From positions 1,006,001-1,070,000 of the forward strand of contig NZ_CP032125.1 of NCBI RefSeq assembly GCF_003544895.1: a DNA stretch of 64,000 nucleotides, read 5' to 3'. How positions within the stretch are numbered: the first letter of the stretch is position 1; each line of letters starts with the position of its first letter. Shown piece by piece: positions 1-8,892 of the stretch. The position numbers and the translations under genes are program-made. The notes under the pieces were generated by a model. It had not been told where the DNA came from. It was given only the letters and a program-made list of their open reading frames with translations, and did no database searches. This DNA comes from Profundibacter amoris. GTDB taxonomy: Bacteria > Pseudomonadota > Alphaproteobacteria > Rhodobacterales > Rhodobacteraceae.

Positions 1-62
1 GAATTGAACGGGTGACCTCTTGATCCACAATCAAGCGCTCTAACCAACTGAGCTACGCCGGC
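1..62 (-). tRNA. tRNA-His (GTG), 3' part outside window
   Basis: The minus strand folds as a tRNA: 7-base acceptor strand GCCGGCG at 62-56, T8-A9, D stem GCTC/GAGC, and anticodon stem CTTGA/TCAAG with a seven-base loop holding GTG, the histidine anticodon. The T arm is cut at the window edge. Base 1 is G at 62. The base that would be -1 (position 63) reads T on the tRNA strand, so the usual tRNA-His G-1 is not encoded, as known for a group of alphaproteobacteria. Confidence 0.93.
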
Positions 63-168
63 ACACGGTGTCCAATTAGCGTCCGATTGTGCGCTTTGCA
101 AGAGGCCATGCTTGAAAAAGCCGATGAATCTGCGTATCGCTGCCCTTCATTCAACCGGAGACCCGAAG

Positions 169-354
169 ATGAGCATCGACAGCGAAAGCGATATCACCGC
201 AAATATCCAGATCGGCCCCACCTCACTGGGCATGGTCCGCATCTATATCGAGGCCGAGGGGATCGATCTGCCGATGGATTTCTCGCCGGAAGAGGCGCTG
301 GAAATCGCCGAGGAACTGACCGCGGCGGCGAAAACCGTCACGGGTGGAAAATAG
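169..354 (+). CDS. small conserved protein (resembles DUF6324)
   Basis: This 61-residue acidic protein starts with MSIDSESDITANIQIG and has the repeated Glu/Ala helix EEALEIAEELTAAAK near its end. It resembles a short conserved Rhodobacterales family that I know as DUF6324; the function is unknown. The ATG at 169 was chosen because a GGAG lies eight bases before it and the family similarity begins there. An in-frame start at 112 has no such site. There is no signal peptide or membrane segment. Its last 17 bases overlap the end of the convergent mmcB gene. Confidence 0.65.
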   Translation: MSIDSESDITANIQIGPTSLGMVRIYIEAEGIDLPMDFSPEEALEIAEELTAAAKTVTGGK

Positions 355-787
355 CGCCCGCATCGGGGTCTGTCAGCCGTTGCAGACGGGCGGCGGCATG
401 GCGGGCGAATTTGCGCGTCAGGGCGCTGCGCCGTGCGGCGGGCAGTTTGGTTTGCGGCCCTGTGCGGATGATTTCGGCATCAAAACCGTCGGCAATGATC
501 AGGCCGGTTTCGGTTGGTAGCAGATCGGTGTCAAAGTCCTGATCCACGGCCCAGAAATACCGGTCGCACCATTCCAGATAGCCCTGCCATTTGTGATCCG
601 TCTGAAAATCGGCACGGGATGATTTGCACTCAATCACCCAGATTTCCCCCTTCCGGCCAAGCGCCATCACATCCACCCGCAAACCCCGCGCGGGCACCAG
701 TTCGGTGACACAGGCATAACCCAAATCGCGCAGATGGCGGCAAGTGCCGCGCGCCAGAATCTGGCCGGGTTGAAGGCTGGATGTCAT
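338..787 (-). CDS. mmcB: MmcB family DNA repair protein
   Basis: The 149-residue protein matches the MmcB family (formerly DUF1052), a predicted nuclease linked to mitomycin C resistance in Caulobacter. The core has the PD-(D/E)XK arrangement: Asp39 in RVDVMALG and Glu53-x-Lys55 in VIECKSS, followed by the conserved DHKWQGYLEWCDRYFWAV segment. The length is normal for the family and the gene looks intact. A GTTC-N7-GTTC LexA box lies 12 bases before the start codon, so SOS control is likely. The 3' end overlaps the small gene at 169-354 tail to tail. What is seen is the family motif and the box; the repair role is known from relatives. Confidence 0.88.
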   Translation of the reverse strand: MTSSLQPGQILARGTCRHLRDLGYACVTELVPARGLRVDVMALGRKGEIWVIECKSSRADFQTDHKWQGYLEWCDRYFWAVDQDFDTDLLPTETGLIIADGFDAEIIRTGPQTKLPAARRSALTRKFARHAAARLQRLTDPDAGAIFHP

Positions 788-798
788 GCCTTGATCAT

Positions 799-813
799 GA
801 ACAATAGGTGAAC
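799..813 (-). promoter_or_regulatory. LexA (SOS) box upstream of mmcB
   Basis: Read on the minus strand this is GTTC-ACCTATT-GTTC, a perfect match to the alphaproteobacterial LexA consensus GTTC-N7-GTTC. It ends 12 bases before the mmcB start codon, so a bound repressor would block transcription or the first translated bases. Confidence 0.8.
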
Positions 814-1031
814 AGAAGGCAAGTCACTGTGCGTTGACACTGAATATTACAGTAACTGGGTTTATCCGGGATGTTCTGGATTTAAGTGAGTTACAGCTAG
901 TAAAATAAGGGCGTGACGGGGTGTGTGGTGGATGGATGGAGCGTTTTGCTGTGACATTGCAGTAAGGGGGGAGAGGTGGTCGCAAGATTTCGACCAGTTA
1001 GCAGCCTGTTTAAGATGGATCATGGTTTCAT

Positions 1032-1862
1032 TTAGGCTGCCAACCTCATTGGTTCTGTTTTTCTGTCATAGGCTTCATGCGGGGTCAATATTCCGTGGGT
1101 AGAATGCGGACGCTCGGTGTTGTAGTAGGCCAACCATTTCCCGATACCTGCGCGGGCCTGTGACCCCGTTTCAAATGCGTTTAGGTAAATGCATTCATAT
1201 TTTAAGGATCGCCAGAGCCGCTCGATCATGCGGTTATCAACCCAGCGGCCTTTGCCGTCCATGGATATAGCCACGTCAGCATCTTTCAGCGCCTGTGTCC
1301 ATTCAAAGCCGGTGAATTGGCTGCCTTGATCGCTGTTCATGATCTCTGGCTTTCCGTATCTTGCGATGGCCTCGTTCAGGGCTTCAACGCAAAAGCCTGC
1401 TTCCATGCTATTTGACAAACGCCAGCTCAAAACCTTGCGGCTGTACCAGTCCATAATGGCGACCAAATAGAGGAATCCGCGCTGCATCGGAATGTAAGTG
1501 ATGTCGACACACCACACCTGATTTGATCGATTAATTTCCAGTTTCCTCAGTAGATATGGGTAAATTTTGTGCTGCGGATGTTTCTTGCTGGTGTTTGGCG
1601 TCTGGTAGATTGGCACCAAACGCATGAGTCGCATTAATCGACGCACACGATGGCGGCCACATTTGTGACCCTGCCGCAGCATATAACGCGCCATTTGGCG
1701 CGACCCATACCAAGGCGTGTCCAAAAACTGCTTATCAATGATGGCCATAAAGCGCAGACTCTCCGCACTTTCGCCCTTTAGCTGATAGTATAGGTTTGAC
1801 CGCACCAGCGACAGCAGCCTGCATTGCCGCCTGACACTCAGACCGTAATCCTTGCTCACCAT
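1032..1862 (-). CDS. IS3-family transposase OrfB (DDE integrase core)
   Basis: This 276-residue OrfB has the IS3 HTH_21-like N-terminus (LYYQLKGESAES...) followed by an rve-type integrase core. The catalytic triad can be read: Asp in WCVDITYI, Asp in MNSDQGSQFT, and Glu in RMIERLWRSLKYE, with the conserved C-terminal YNTERPHSTHG. It is probably made as an OrfAB fusion by -1 slippage at the A6 run (1867-1862 on the minus strand), whose last bases also contain its own ATG. The frame is intact. Confidence 0.93.
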   Translation of the reverse strand: MVSKDYGLSVRRQCRLLSLVRSNLYYQLKGESAESLRFMAIIDKQFLDTPWYGSRQMARYMLRQGHKCGRHRVRRLMRLMRLVPIYQTPNTSKKHPQHKIYPYLLRKLEINRSNQVWCVDITYIPMQRGFLYLVAIMDWYSRKVLSWRLSNSMEAGFCVEALNEAIARYGKPEIMNSDQGSQFTGFEWTQALKDADVAISMDGKGRWVDNRMIERLWRSLKYECIYLNAFETGSQARAGIGKWLAYYNTERPHSTHGILTPHEAYDRKTEPMRLAA

Positions 1863-2164
1863 TTTTTGCCTCGCGCTCCGAGCAACTGAACCGAGGCGTT
1901 GGCTAAAAAATCCCGTTCCACACCCAGTTGGCCGATCTTCGAATGCAACCTATCGATCTGGGCTTCATCAACGCGCCCCGGATCACCGCCTCGCTTGCTG
2001 AACGCTGAGGCCATATTGTCAATCGCAGTACGCTTCCACGTCCCGATCTGGGTGGGGTGAACGCCGTATTTCTTCGCCAACTCCGCCATCGTCATTTCTT
2101 CACGGATCGCTTCAAGTGCTACCTTGGCTTTAAATTCAGGCGAATGGTTCTTTCGTTTCGTCAT
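1856..2164 (-). CDS. IS3-family transposase OrfA (HTH)
   Basis: The 102-residue protein starts MTKRKNHSPEFKAKVALEA, the IS3/IS911 OrfA helix-turn-helix. A short leucine-rich stretch follows (IDRLHSKIGQLGVERDFL) that normally mediates dimerisation. It ends at the A6 slippery run, where seven bases overlap orfB in the -1 frame. It binds the terminal repeats and regulates transposition, as known for the family. Confidence 0.92.
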   Translation of the reverse strand: MTKRKNHSPEFKAKVALEAIREEMTMAELAKKYGVHPTQIGTWKRTAIDNMASAFSKRGGDPGRVDEAQIDRLHSKIGQLGVERDFLANASVQLLGARGKKW

Positions 2165-2248
2165 TTTGAATCGTCTTTCTCATTAGTCGATCCATCTTAA
2201 ACACTGGTCCGAAATCTTGCGACCACCTCTCACTGTGACGGTGCTGCC

Positions 2249-2773
2249 ATGAGACGTGTCTCCCTGAATGCCCGCGCGGCTATGGATGCCGCCAACTGCG
2301 ACGAGGTCGAGATCGTATTGCTGACGTTCGAGCACCCGGAATTGCCAAAGCCGGTGCGCCTGTCGACCGACCCGACCGAACGGCTGTCGATAGACCCGTT
2401 GCTCTATGGCACCCGCTCGAGCTGGTCCGGGGCAGACCCTGTCACCGATCCCTATCTGTTCATTCTGGCCTCTGCCGAGTTCCCATCCGACCTCGAGGAT
2501 GCGCCGGCAGCCGCGACAATCGTGCTGGAAAACGTGGACAATGAAATCGCGGCCTTGCTGCGCAGTTTTACCGACCGCCCAGTTGTGCATATGGCCGTGG
2601 TGCTGGCCTCGTCACCTGATCTGGTCGAGGCGGAGTATCGCAACCTGAATGTGATCGGCGTGGATGGCAATGCGGGGGAGGTTTCCTTGTCCATTTCCCG
2701 CGCCCCGATCGAAGAGGAATCCGTGCCGATGGATCGTTTTACCAAAGACCGGTTTCCGGGACTGTTCCGCTGA
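2249..2773 (+). CDS. phage tail protein, DUF1833-like
   Basis: The 174-residue protein resembles the DUF1833 phage family, which sits between tail-tip genes in many siphophages. Typical features are the early phrase on ligand or axis values (VEIVLLTFEHPELPKPVRLSTDP), the central IVLENVDNEIAALLRSF, and a C-terminal RFPGLF close. The start codon lies 18 bases after the IS3 end, so its native upstream gene and ribosome binding site may have been lost. It overlaps the next gene by one base (TGATG), showing an ancestral operon. The exact role in the tail is unknown. Confidence 0.72.
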   Translation: MRRVSLNARAAMDAANCDEVEIVLLTFEHPELPKPVRLSTDPTERLSIDPLLYGTRSSWSGADPVTDPYLFILASAEFPSDLEDAPAAATIVLENVDNEIAALLRSFTDRPVVHMAVVLASSPDLVEAEYRNLNVIGVDGNAGEVSLSISRAPIEEESVPMDRFTKDRFPGLFR

Positions 2774-3189
2774 TGGCGTGGTCGGATAAATATATCGGCA
2801 TCCCCTATCTGGATCGCGGACGCGGATTTGACGGATGCGACTGCTGGGGTCTTGCGCGGCTGGTTTATGCCCGGGAACTGGGTATTGCGCTGCCATCCTA
2901 TACCGGGGCCTATTCCAGCGCCGAGGAGGCCGCAGAGGTGGCCGCTCTGCTGGATACACGCAACCGGATGCAGACTTGGCAACAAGTCTCAACACCCCGC
3001 CCGTTTGATCTGATCCTGTACCGCCACGGACGGCTATCAACCCATGTGGCCATCGTGATTGACGACTACCGGATGTTACATATCCAGTCGGATGATGCGG
3101 CAAAGGTCGAGAGCGTAGACGATCCCCGCTGGCAGGCACGTCTGGTCGGGTTTTATCGCCATGTTCACACCCGGTTAAAGGAGGATTGA
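2773..3189 (+). CDS. phage NlpC/P60 family tail peptidase
   Basis: The 138-residue protein is a small NlpC/P60 cysteine peptidase of the kind encoded next to phage tip proteins. The catalytic Cys is probably Cys24 in FDGCDCWGLARLVY, the His is His91 in STHVAIVI, and a third polar residue may be His104. It is thought to cleave peptidoglycan peptides during injection or tail assembly. It starts inside the stop codon of the previous gene and is followed directly by the tip protein, which has a strong AAAGGAGG site at its own start. Confidence 0.85.
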   Translation: MAWSDKYIGIPYLDRGRGFDGCDCWGLARLVYARELGIALPSYTGAYSSAEEAAEVAALLDTRNRMQTWQQVSTPRPFDLILYRHGRLSTHVAIVIDDYRMLHIQSDDAAKVESVDDPRWQARLVGFYRHVHTRLKED

Positions 3190-6100
3190 ATGAGCATTGA
3201 ACTAACCGCGATGCCCCTGCTGGATCCCGCCCAGGGCCGCATCAATGCGGCCATGCCGGAAGGGTTGACCTTGCTGGAAATGGTGAAGCAGTCCTTCCCT
3301 TCAATGTCCGGGCAGGACCAAAAGAACCTGCGTGTCTGTTTGGTCACGGCCAAGGGTGCGCAGGTCATCGAGCAGCGGTTCTGGCGCTGCACACGCCCGC
3401 GTGAAGGGGTGCGCGTTATCATCCGGCTGATTCCCGGAAAGTCTGCCCTGCGGCAAATCCTGACCGTTGTAATTTCGGTTGTCGCGCTTGCATTTGCTCC
3501 GACGGTTGCGGCATATTTCGGGGTCACCAGCGAGTTGGGGGTCAGCCTGATTGCGGCGGGGCTGAATGTGGTCGGGCTGATGCTGCTGAATGCGCTGATA
3601 CCGGTGCCGACGCCCGACGAGATCAGCAAGAAGAACACCTATTCGATCTCCGGCCTGCAGAACCAGTTGCGGCGGGATGAGCCTGTGCCGCTGGTGCTGG
3701 GAAAACACCGTTTTGCGCCACCGTTCGGCGCGATGTCCTACACCGAGATTATTGGCGATCAGCAGTATGTAAGAGCGCTCTTTTGCTTTGGTTACGGGCG
3801 TCTGAAATTGAGCGATTTCAAGCTGGGCGAAACCTCGATCGATGATTACAGGGATGTGGATATAGAGGTGCGGGAGGGGGTGGACGGGGATGCCCCCATA
3901 ACCCTGTACCCAAATCAGGTTCTGGAAGACCCGACCAGTATCGAGTTGACCCGCCCGTATCCCCGTGATGATGCGGGGGAAATTATTCACGGCAGCACCC
4001 CGACAGAAACCCCGATCCGCCGATACACCGCAGTTGATACCGAAACGGCCTCGATCATTCTGGGGTTTCCGTCAGGCCTGTTCGCAGTCAATGGCAAGGG
4101 AAATCTGTATTACGCCACTGTTGAAATCAGAATCCGGCAGCGTCTGGCCGGTGCCGTGAACTGGATCGATGTCGAGACCCTGAAAATATCCGCCAAGGAG
4201 AGGTCCGGGTTCTTTCGGCAGCACACATGGAAACTACCCTCGCGCGGGCGCTGGCAAATCGAGGTCACAAGATTGACCGGGGAGTCGACCTCGACCAGTC
4301 GCTCCGACCGTTCCTATATTTCAGCCCTGCAATCGATCAGGCCCGAGTATCCGGTCAACTTCGACAAGCCTCTGGCTCTTGTCGCGATGCGCATCCGGGC
4401 GACCTATCAGCTGAATGGCGCACTGGATAATTTCAATGCTGTCGTTGAACGTTATGCCCCTGTGTGGACCGGAACCGGCTGGTCGGATGGTCTGTCCAGA
4501 AATCCGGCAAGTTCATATGTTCAGGCCCTGACAGGGCCATCAAATCCCTATCCTGTCCCCGTCGGCGAAATAGATTGGGATATGATTGGCCGCTGGTATG
4601 AGTTTTGCGCGACCAAGGGTCTGAAATATGACAACGTACACGGGTCATCCGAAACACTTGCAGACATGCTGTTGAAGATTTGTGCTGCAGGTCGCGCCAC
4701 ACCGCGCCACGATGGATTGAAGTGGGGTGTTGTTGTGGATCGACCGGACGATTTGATTGTGGATCACATCAATCCGCGCAACTCGGCCGAGTTCACATGG
4801 AGCCGCCAGTATTTCAACCCGCCCCATGCTTTTCGCGTGAAATTCTTTGATGAGACCAATGGTTATCAGGAGGCGGAGCGGATCATACCGTGGCCGGGCT
4901 ACACCGGTGACATCACCCTTACCGAGGCCCTCAACTTGCCCGGCAAAACCGATCCGGACGAAATCTGGATCGAGGGCCGCCGACGGATGTACGAGCTGAT
5001 GCACCGACCGGACGTATTCACGGCCACACAGGACGGGGCTATTCGGGTGGCCACGCGCGGCGACACAATCATGGGCAGCTTTGATGTGCTGGAGCGCAGT
5101 CAGGTTGCCGCGCGGGTGGTGGATGTGACGGGTGACAGCATCGTGCTGGATGAAGAGGTCTTGATCGAGGCTGACAAGCCCTATGCAATACGGTTCCGCA
5201 CTTTTGCCCCGGGCGATACGATTGGACAGTCTGTTGTGCGTGATGTTGTCGCTTCACCCGGTGAAACCTCGGTGCTGCGACTGCCGGCGGGCGAAAGCGG
5301 ACCGCAGGTCGGTGATCTGGTTCATTTCGGGGTCAAGGCGACCGAGAGCATCGCCCTGAAGGTGAAGGGGGTCGAGGCCGGCGAGAATTTCTCCAGCATC
5401 CTGAATATGGTGGCTGCAGCGCCGGAGATCGAGGCGCTGGTAGATGCCGAAACCACGCCTGAATGGAGTGGCCGCGTCGGTGGAGTTCTGATACCGGCGG
5501 CTCCACCGCCACCGCCCTCTGCTCCTGAATTCACGATGATTGCCACGGGGATCAACGGGACAGGTAACGCAGATCATATCCGCGTTCTTGTTGCGCCGGT
5601 GTCCGGCTCGACAGCGGTTGTCAGCAAGCTGCGAATTGAACACAGACTAGGCGGCGGGTCGACATGGACAGCGATCGAGGTTCCGGTGGCAGATGGTGGT
5701 GCGTTGATTGATAATTACTCGAACGGAGATGCAGTCGATCTGCGCGCATTGGCAATTTCCGAGGATGGACAGCAGGGTCCGTATACGCCTGTTGTTCAGG
5801 TTTTGATAGGTTCCAGTGATCCGATCATCCCCGGATTTATGCCTACCAGTTCCATCGTAATTCGGGGGGCATTGGGTTATGCCGCCGTCACTGTTGCAAT
5901 CAGTTCCGTCAACCCGCCATCCCAAATCCAGCTGTACCGCGCCCCGTCCGGTACTGCACTGGACAAGGTCCAGCATGCTGTGGGTGAACCGTTCACAGTC
6001 ACGGCCTCGACGACGGCGGTCTATATTGATGGTGATGGCACGCGGGTGAATTTACTGGAAGATGGAGATTTCACGCTGGCGACTGCCTGGACCGCCGGTC

Positions 6101-6519
6101 CGAACTGGACCCTGTCCGGAGGCAGTGCGACCCACAGCGCCGGTTCCGCCGACAATCTGTCCCAGCCGGTCAATCTGGTAGCCGGTCAGGATTACAGGAT
6201 CGCACTGACCGTTAGCGGACGCACTGCGGGATCGATAACGCCGCAGCTTTCAGGCGGTCTGGTGGTGGCCGGAAATGCCGTTGTTTCGGACGGTTTGGCG
6301 CTGGATCGTTTGACTGCGGCAAGTGGCAACAACACGTTCGAACTGGTGGCCTCGACAGACTTTGACGGGACGGTTGATGATGTGGTGATTTTCATGGAGA
6401 CCCCGGAATCAATTCCAGCCGGTTTGTATGACTACTACCTCGAACCCCAAACCCTTGGGGGCTTTTTGGAGGTCATTCCCGGTCCATTATCGGCACCTGT
6501 AACGACGCAGATAAAATAG
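3190..6519 (+). CDS. TipJ-like phage tail tip (host specificity) protein
   Basis: The 1109-residue protein is the central tail-tip/host-specificity protein (TipJ or lambda gpJ-like). The N-terminal 80 residues form a ubiquitin-like start (RINAAMPEGLTLLEMVKQSFP). Two hydrophobic stretches follow at about 90-140 (LTVVISVVALAFAPTVAAYF and LGVSLIAAGLNVVGLMLLNAL), then the long tip body with FATKGLKYDN and the fibronectin-like C-terminal half. A proline run at about 770 (PAAPPPPPSAP) joins the body to the C-terminal binding part. The frame is fully open in spite of the degraded prophage. Confidence 0.82.
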   Translation: MSIELTAMPLLDPAQGRINAAMPEGLTLLEMVKQSFPSMSGQDQKNLRVCLVTAKGAQVIEQRFWRCTRPREGVRVIIRLIPGKSALRQILTVVISVVALAFAPTVAAYFGVTSELGVSLIAAGLNVVGLMLLNALIPVPTPDEISKKNTYSISGLQNQLRRDEPVPLVLGKHRFAPPFGAMSYTEIIGDQQYVRALFCFGYGRLKLSDFKLGETSIDDYRDVDIEVREGVDGDAPITLYPNQVLEDPTSIELTRPYPRDDAGEIIHGSTPTETPIRRYTAVDTETASIILGFPSGLFAVNGKGNLYYATVEIRIRQRLAGAVNWIDVETLKISAKERSGFFRQHTWKLPSRGRWQIEVTRLTGESTSTSRSDRSYISALQSIRPEYPVNFDKPLALVAMRIRATYQLNGALDNFNAVVERYAPVWTGTGWSDGLSRNPASSYVQALTGPSNPYPVPVGEIDWDMIGRWYEFCATKGLKYDNVHGSSETLADMLLKICAAGRATPRHDGLKWGVVVDRPDDLIVDHINPRNSAEFTWSRQYFNPPHAFRVKFFDETNGYQEAERIIPWPGYTGDITLTEALNLPGKTDPDEIWIEGRRRMYELMHRPDVFTATQDGAIRVATRGDTIMGSFDVLERSQVAARVVDVTGDSIVLDEEVLIEADKPYAIRFRTFAPGDTIGQSVVRDVVASPGETSVLRLPAGESGPQVGDLVHFGVKATESIALKVKGVEAGENFSSILNMVAAAPEIEALVDAETTPEWSGRVGGVLIPAAPPPPPSAPEFTMIATGINGTGNADHIRVLVAPVSGSTAVVSKLRIEHRLGGGSTWTAIEVPVADGGALIDNYSNGDAVDLRALAISEDGQQGPYTPVVQVLIGSSDPIIPGFMPTSSIVIRGALGYAAVTVAISSVNPPSQIQLYRAPSGTALDKVQHAVGEPFTVTASTTAVYIDGDGTRVNLLEDGDFTLATAWTAGPNWTLSGGSATHSAGSADNLSQPVNLVAGQDYRIALTVSGRTAGSITPQLSGGLVVAGNAVVSDGLALDRLTAASGNNTFELVASTDFDGTVDDVVIFMETPESIPAGLYDYYLEPQTLGGFLEVIPGPLSAPVTTQIK

Positions 6520-6531
6520 GACAATCTGGTT

Positions 6532-8688
6532 ATGGCACAAAACGGCGTAAAAACAAACGATCTACCGAGTTTATCTTCCTTCGATAGTCTGGTGGGAAAT
6601 GACGCGGCCACAACGGGGCTTGTGCCTGTGGCGAATATTGCGTCTACCATGAAGGCCGATCCATCCTTTGCGGCGCTATCCCCAAGCCGATCGTTTGACA
6701 CGCAGTCAAAGCTGCAGGCCGACGCTTCGATGAGCTATCTGCCCGGATCATCCAACCATGTTGCCGCCGGAGACAGGCTTCAGAGCCGTGACGGAAAACT
6801 GTTCGAAGTCGCTCCGGCCAATGCAATCGATTATGATCTGAAAACGATCGGGGGCATCGCCCTATATTATGTGCCCTCGCCTCACACGGGCTTTGGGCAG
6901 TTGCAATCGCCTGTTTACGAGGCACGGGTTCAAAGCGCCAATGCCCCGGCAATCATTACCAGTTTCGGGGGGTTACTATACGGATATTTCGGCGGACGCA
7001 TCTATTCCAAAAGCGGCGAGGCGTCGGCGTGGGTTGAAGTTTGTCTCGCACCTGACTCCTCCGAGATTGTTGCACTGGAACCGATGGCCGACGGCGAGGT
7101 TGTTGCTGTAACATCAACTTCCATCCAAAAATCAAGCGGATGGGGCGCCGGAGCCGTTACATGGACATCAAAGGCCTCTGTAACAGGCGGCACAGCCGTG
7201 TATCTGCCATATTCCACCGCTGGCAGTGACGGGGTCCGTATGATTGTCGGTGAATATGCAACCGGCGGTCCGGCTGCTGGCTGGGAAAATTCGCAAAAGG
7301 TCTGGGCAACACAGGATTCCGGGGCAACATGGCAGGCCGTTTATGATGCTGCATCACTCTATCCCTCCGGATTCGGGGACACACATATCCACGGGTGTTG
7401 TTACGACAAATGGCAGGATGTGTTTTTTGTGATCGAGGGACACACCTCGAGCATGGGAATATACTGGAATGCAGATCCTTTCGCATCACCTGCCGGTTGG
7501 ACCCGTATCGAAAAAGGCCCTCTCGGGGCCGTTCGTAGCGAGGGCCAGCCGACCTGCATTGTCCCCACGGATAATGGCATTGTTCTGGCCTCCGACGCCC
7601 CGGAACAGGGGATATGGGGTATTCAGCGCGGAGCAACTCCGGCGGATATGCAGGTGCACTGGATTTGGGAATGGCCGGGAGGACGGGGAGGAACGCTGGG
7701 CTTTGGTCTGTGCCATGCCCGTGATCCCCGGACTGGGATTGTTTATCTCGGGTATAATCACAACCATGTGGCGGACAGTTATAACCCGCTGGCAGTGTTT
7801 GCTTCGGATGGATTGTCTGGCGGGCAGGTCTGGGCGGGCGGCCCGTCCACTGTGCCTACATCCGGAAACTCGAATGATATTTCACGGATCGCAGTGACGC
7901 CCTGGGGCACGATCGAGGCCGAGGTCAGCGCTGCTGCCGAGGTCGGGGCCAAGCGCATTTCCGGTCGCATAACTGCAAATACCGGATGGTCCGCAAGCCA
8001 TGATCCGGGTGGTGTTCTGGGCGGTTCTCGCGAAGGCACAATCGGAAATGAGCGGGCGATGGCTGCGGGGGATGGATCACTGGCCTCGGCGAACGGGGCA
8101 ACAGCTGTTGGTCCGGTAGCAAAGGCCCTTCACGCGGCCTCGACAGCTGTTGGGGCCGGAGCCAAAACAGTCGGTGTAAATTCCACTGCCGTTGGCCGTT
8201 CAGCACAGGCTGACGTATCTGGATTTGCGGGGGGATACCTGACAAAGGCTGGGCCGAACAGTGTTGTGATCAGCTCCAATGTAGACCTTTCCGCAATGTC
8301 CGGTATTTCTGGCGTCGGTGCCAATCTTGTCATCACCAAGGACAATGTGGTCGGTGTTGGCGCGTCTGTGAATGTAACGAATAGCTGGGGCGTCTGCATC
8401 GGCTCGTTTTCCAAGTCGACTGGTTTGGCGGGGACGGTACTGGGCCACGCATCCGAAGCCAACCACGCCTATTCCACGGTGATCGGCAAGGGTGTTATTT
8501 CCACCGCCCCGTATCAGGTGAAATTCGGGGATCAGCACCTGCAACTCTCTCCGCCCACATCGGCCCCCGGGGTTCCGGCCTTGGGGGATTTTAACGTCTG
8601 GGCGCATGATTTGGGAGGAGGAGCCGGGGAATTGCGCTTCAAAGGCAATGACGGAACCGAATACAAAATATCGATGACGGCAGTATGA
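6532..8688 (+). CDS. phage receptor-binding-like protein, Asp-box and YadA-like repeats
   Basis: The 718-residue protein begins with a short tail-anchoring segment with a triple-helix-like look. Its middle (about 130-470) resembles a sialidase-type beta-propeller; one clear Asp box is WATQDSGATW. Its end (about 500-650) carries YadA-head-like alanine/glycine repeats such as SLASANGATAVG, ALHAASTAVGAGA and TVGVNSTAVGRSA, which build left-handed parallel beta-rolls in trimeric adhesins. The final 60 residues look like a trimeric tip. It follows the tip gene by 12 bases, so it is probably the side or central fibre that contacts the host. Enzymatic activity is not shown. Confidence 0.65.
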   Translation: MAQNGVKTNDLPSLSSFDSLVGNDAATTGLVPVANIASTMKADPSFAALSPSRSFDTQSKLQADASMSYLPGSSNHVAAGDRLQSRDGKLFEVAPANAIDYDLKTIGGIALYYVPSPHTGFGQLQSPVYEARVQSANAPAIITSFGGLLYGYFGGRIYSKSGEASAWVEVCLAPDSSEIVALEPMADGEVVAVTSTSIQKSSGWGAGAVTWTSKASVTGGTAVYLPYSTAGSDGVRMIVGEYATGGPAAGWENSQKVWATQDSGATWQAVYDAASLYPSGFGDTHIHGCCYDKWQDVFFVIEGHTSSMGIYWNADPFASPAGWTRIEKGPLGAVRSEGQPTCIVPTDNGIVLASDAPEQGIWGIQRGATPADMQVHWIWEWPGGRGGTLGFGLCHARDPRTGIVYLGYNHNHVADSYNPLAVFASDGLSGGQVWAGGPSTVPTSGNSNDISRIAVTPWGTIEAEVSAAAEVGAKRISGRITANTGWSASHDPGGVLGGSREGTIGNERAMAAGDGSLASANGATAVGPVAKALHAASTAVGAGAKTVGVNSTAVGRSAQADVSGFAGGYLTKAGPNSVVISSNVDLSAMSGISGVGANLVITKDNVVGVGASVNVTNSWGVCIGSFSKSTGLAGTVLGHASEANHAYSTVIGKGVISTAPYQVKFGDQHLQLSPPTSAPGVPALGDFNVWAHDLGGGAGELRFKGNDGTEYKISMTAV

Positions 8689-8882
8689 TGGACATTCAAA
8701 CAACCCCGCAGGACTACATCGAGGTGCTGGTTAAGCAGCGCAATGATATGGCTGACCGGCTGGTTAATGCCGAAGCTGCAAACGCAGCCCTGCAGCGCGG
8801 CATTCTCGAGATGCAGGAAGCATTGGCCGAGGTCAGGGCGGAGCTGAAGGCCCTGCAACCTGACAGCCACGAGAGCACATAG
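8685..8882 (+). CDS. small coiled-coil phage protein
   Basis: The 65-residue protein is almost entirely one predicted coiled coil (ALQRGILEMQEALAEVRAELKALQ), overlapping the previous stop by four bases (ATGA). No family is recognised. Its place after the fibre gene suggests a chaperone or trimer-clamp partner of the fibre, which is inference only. Confidence 0.55.
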   Translation: MMDIQTTPQDYIEVLVKQRNDMADRLVNAEAANAALQRGILEMQEALAEVRAELKALQPDSHEST

Positions 8883-8892
8883 CAGAAGGCCA

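Larger units (their letters stand above)
971..2231 (-). mobile_element. IS3-family insertion sequence, complete
   Basis: The element is 1261 bp with imperfect terminal inverted repeats. The outer 22 bases (GAGAGGTGGTCGCAAGATTT plus CG) are the same at both ends, and TTAAGATGGAT follows further in. It carries orfA and orfB overlapping in a -1 frame at an A6 run, the usual IS3 layout. The bases just outside the repeats are GGG on the left and ACT on the right, so no 3-bp target duplication is visible. It separates the mmcB region from a truncated prophage. Both reading frames are open, so the element may be active. Confidence 0.9.

Noticed and set aside
1-62. tRNA-His as the attachment site of the phage scrap
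   Set aside because: No repeat of the tRNA end was seen near 9849-9935, no integrase is present, and mmcB lies between them.
112-168. N-terminal extension of the small protein at 169
   Set aside because: The extension (MKKPMNLRIAALHSTGDPK) has no ribosome binding site, and the family similarity starts at 169.
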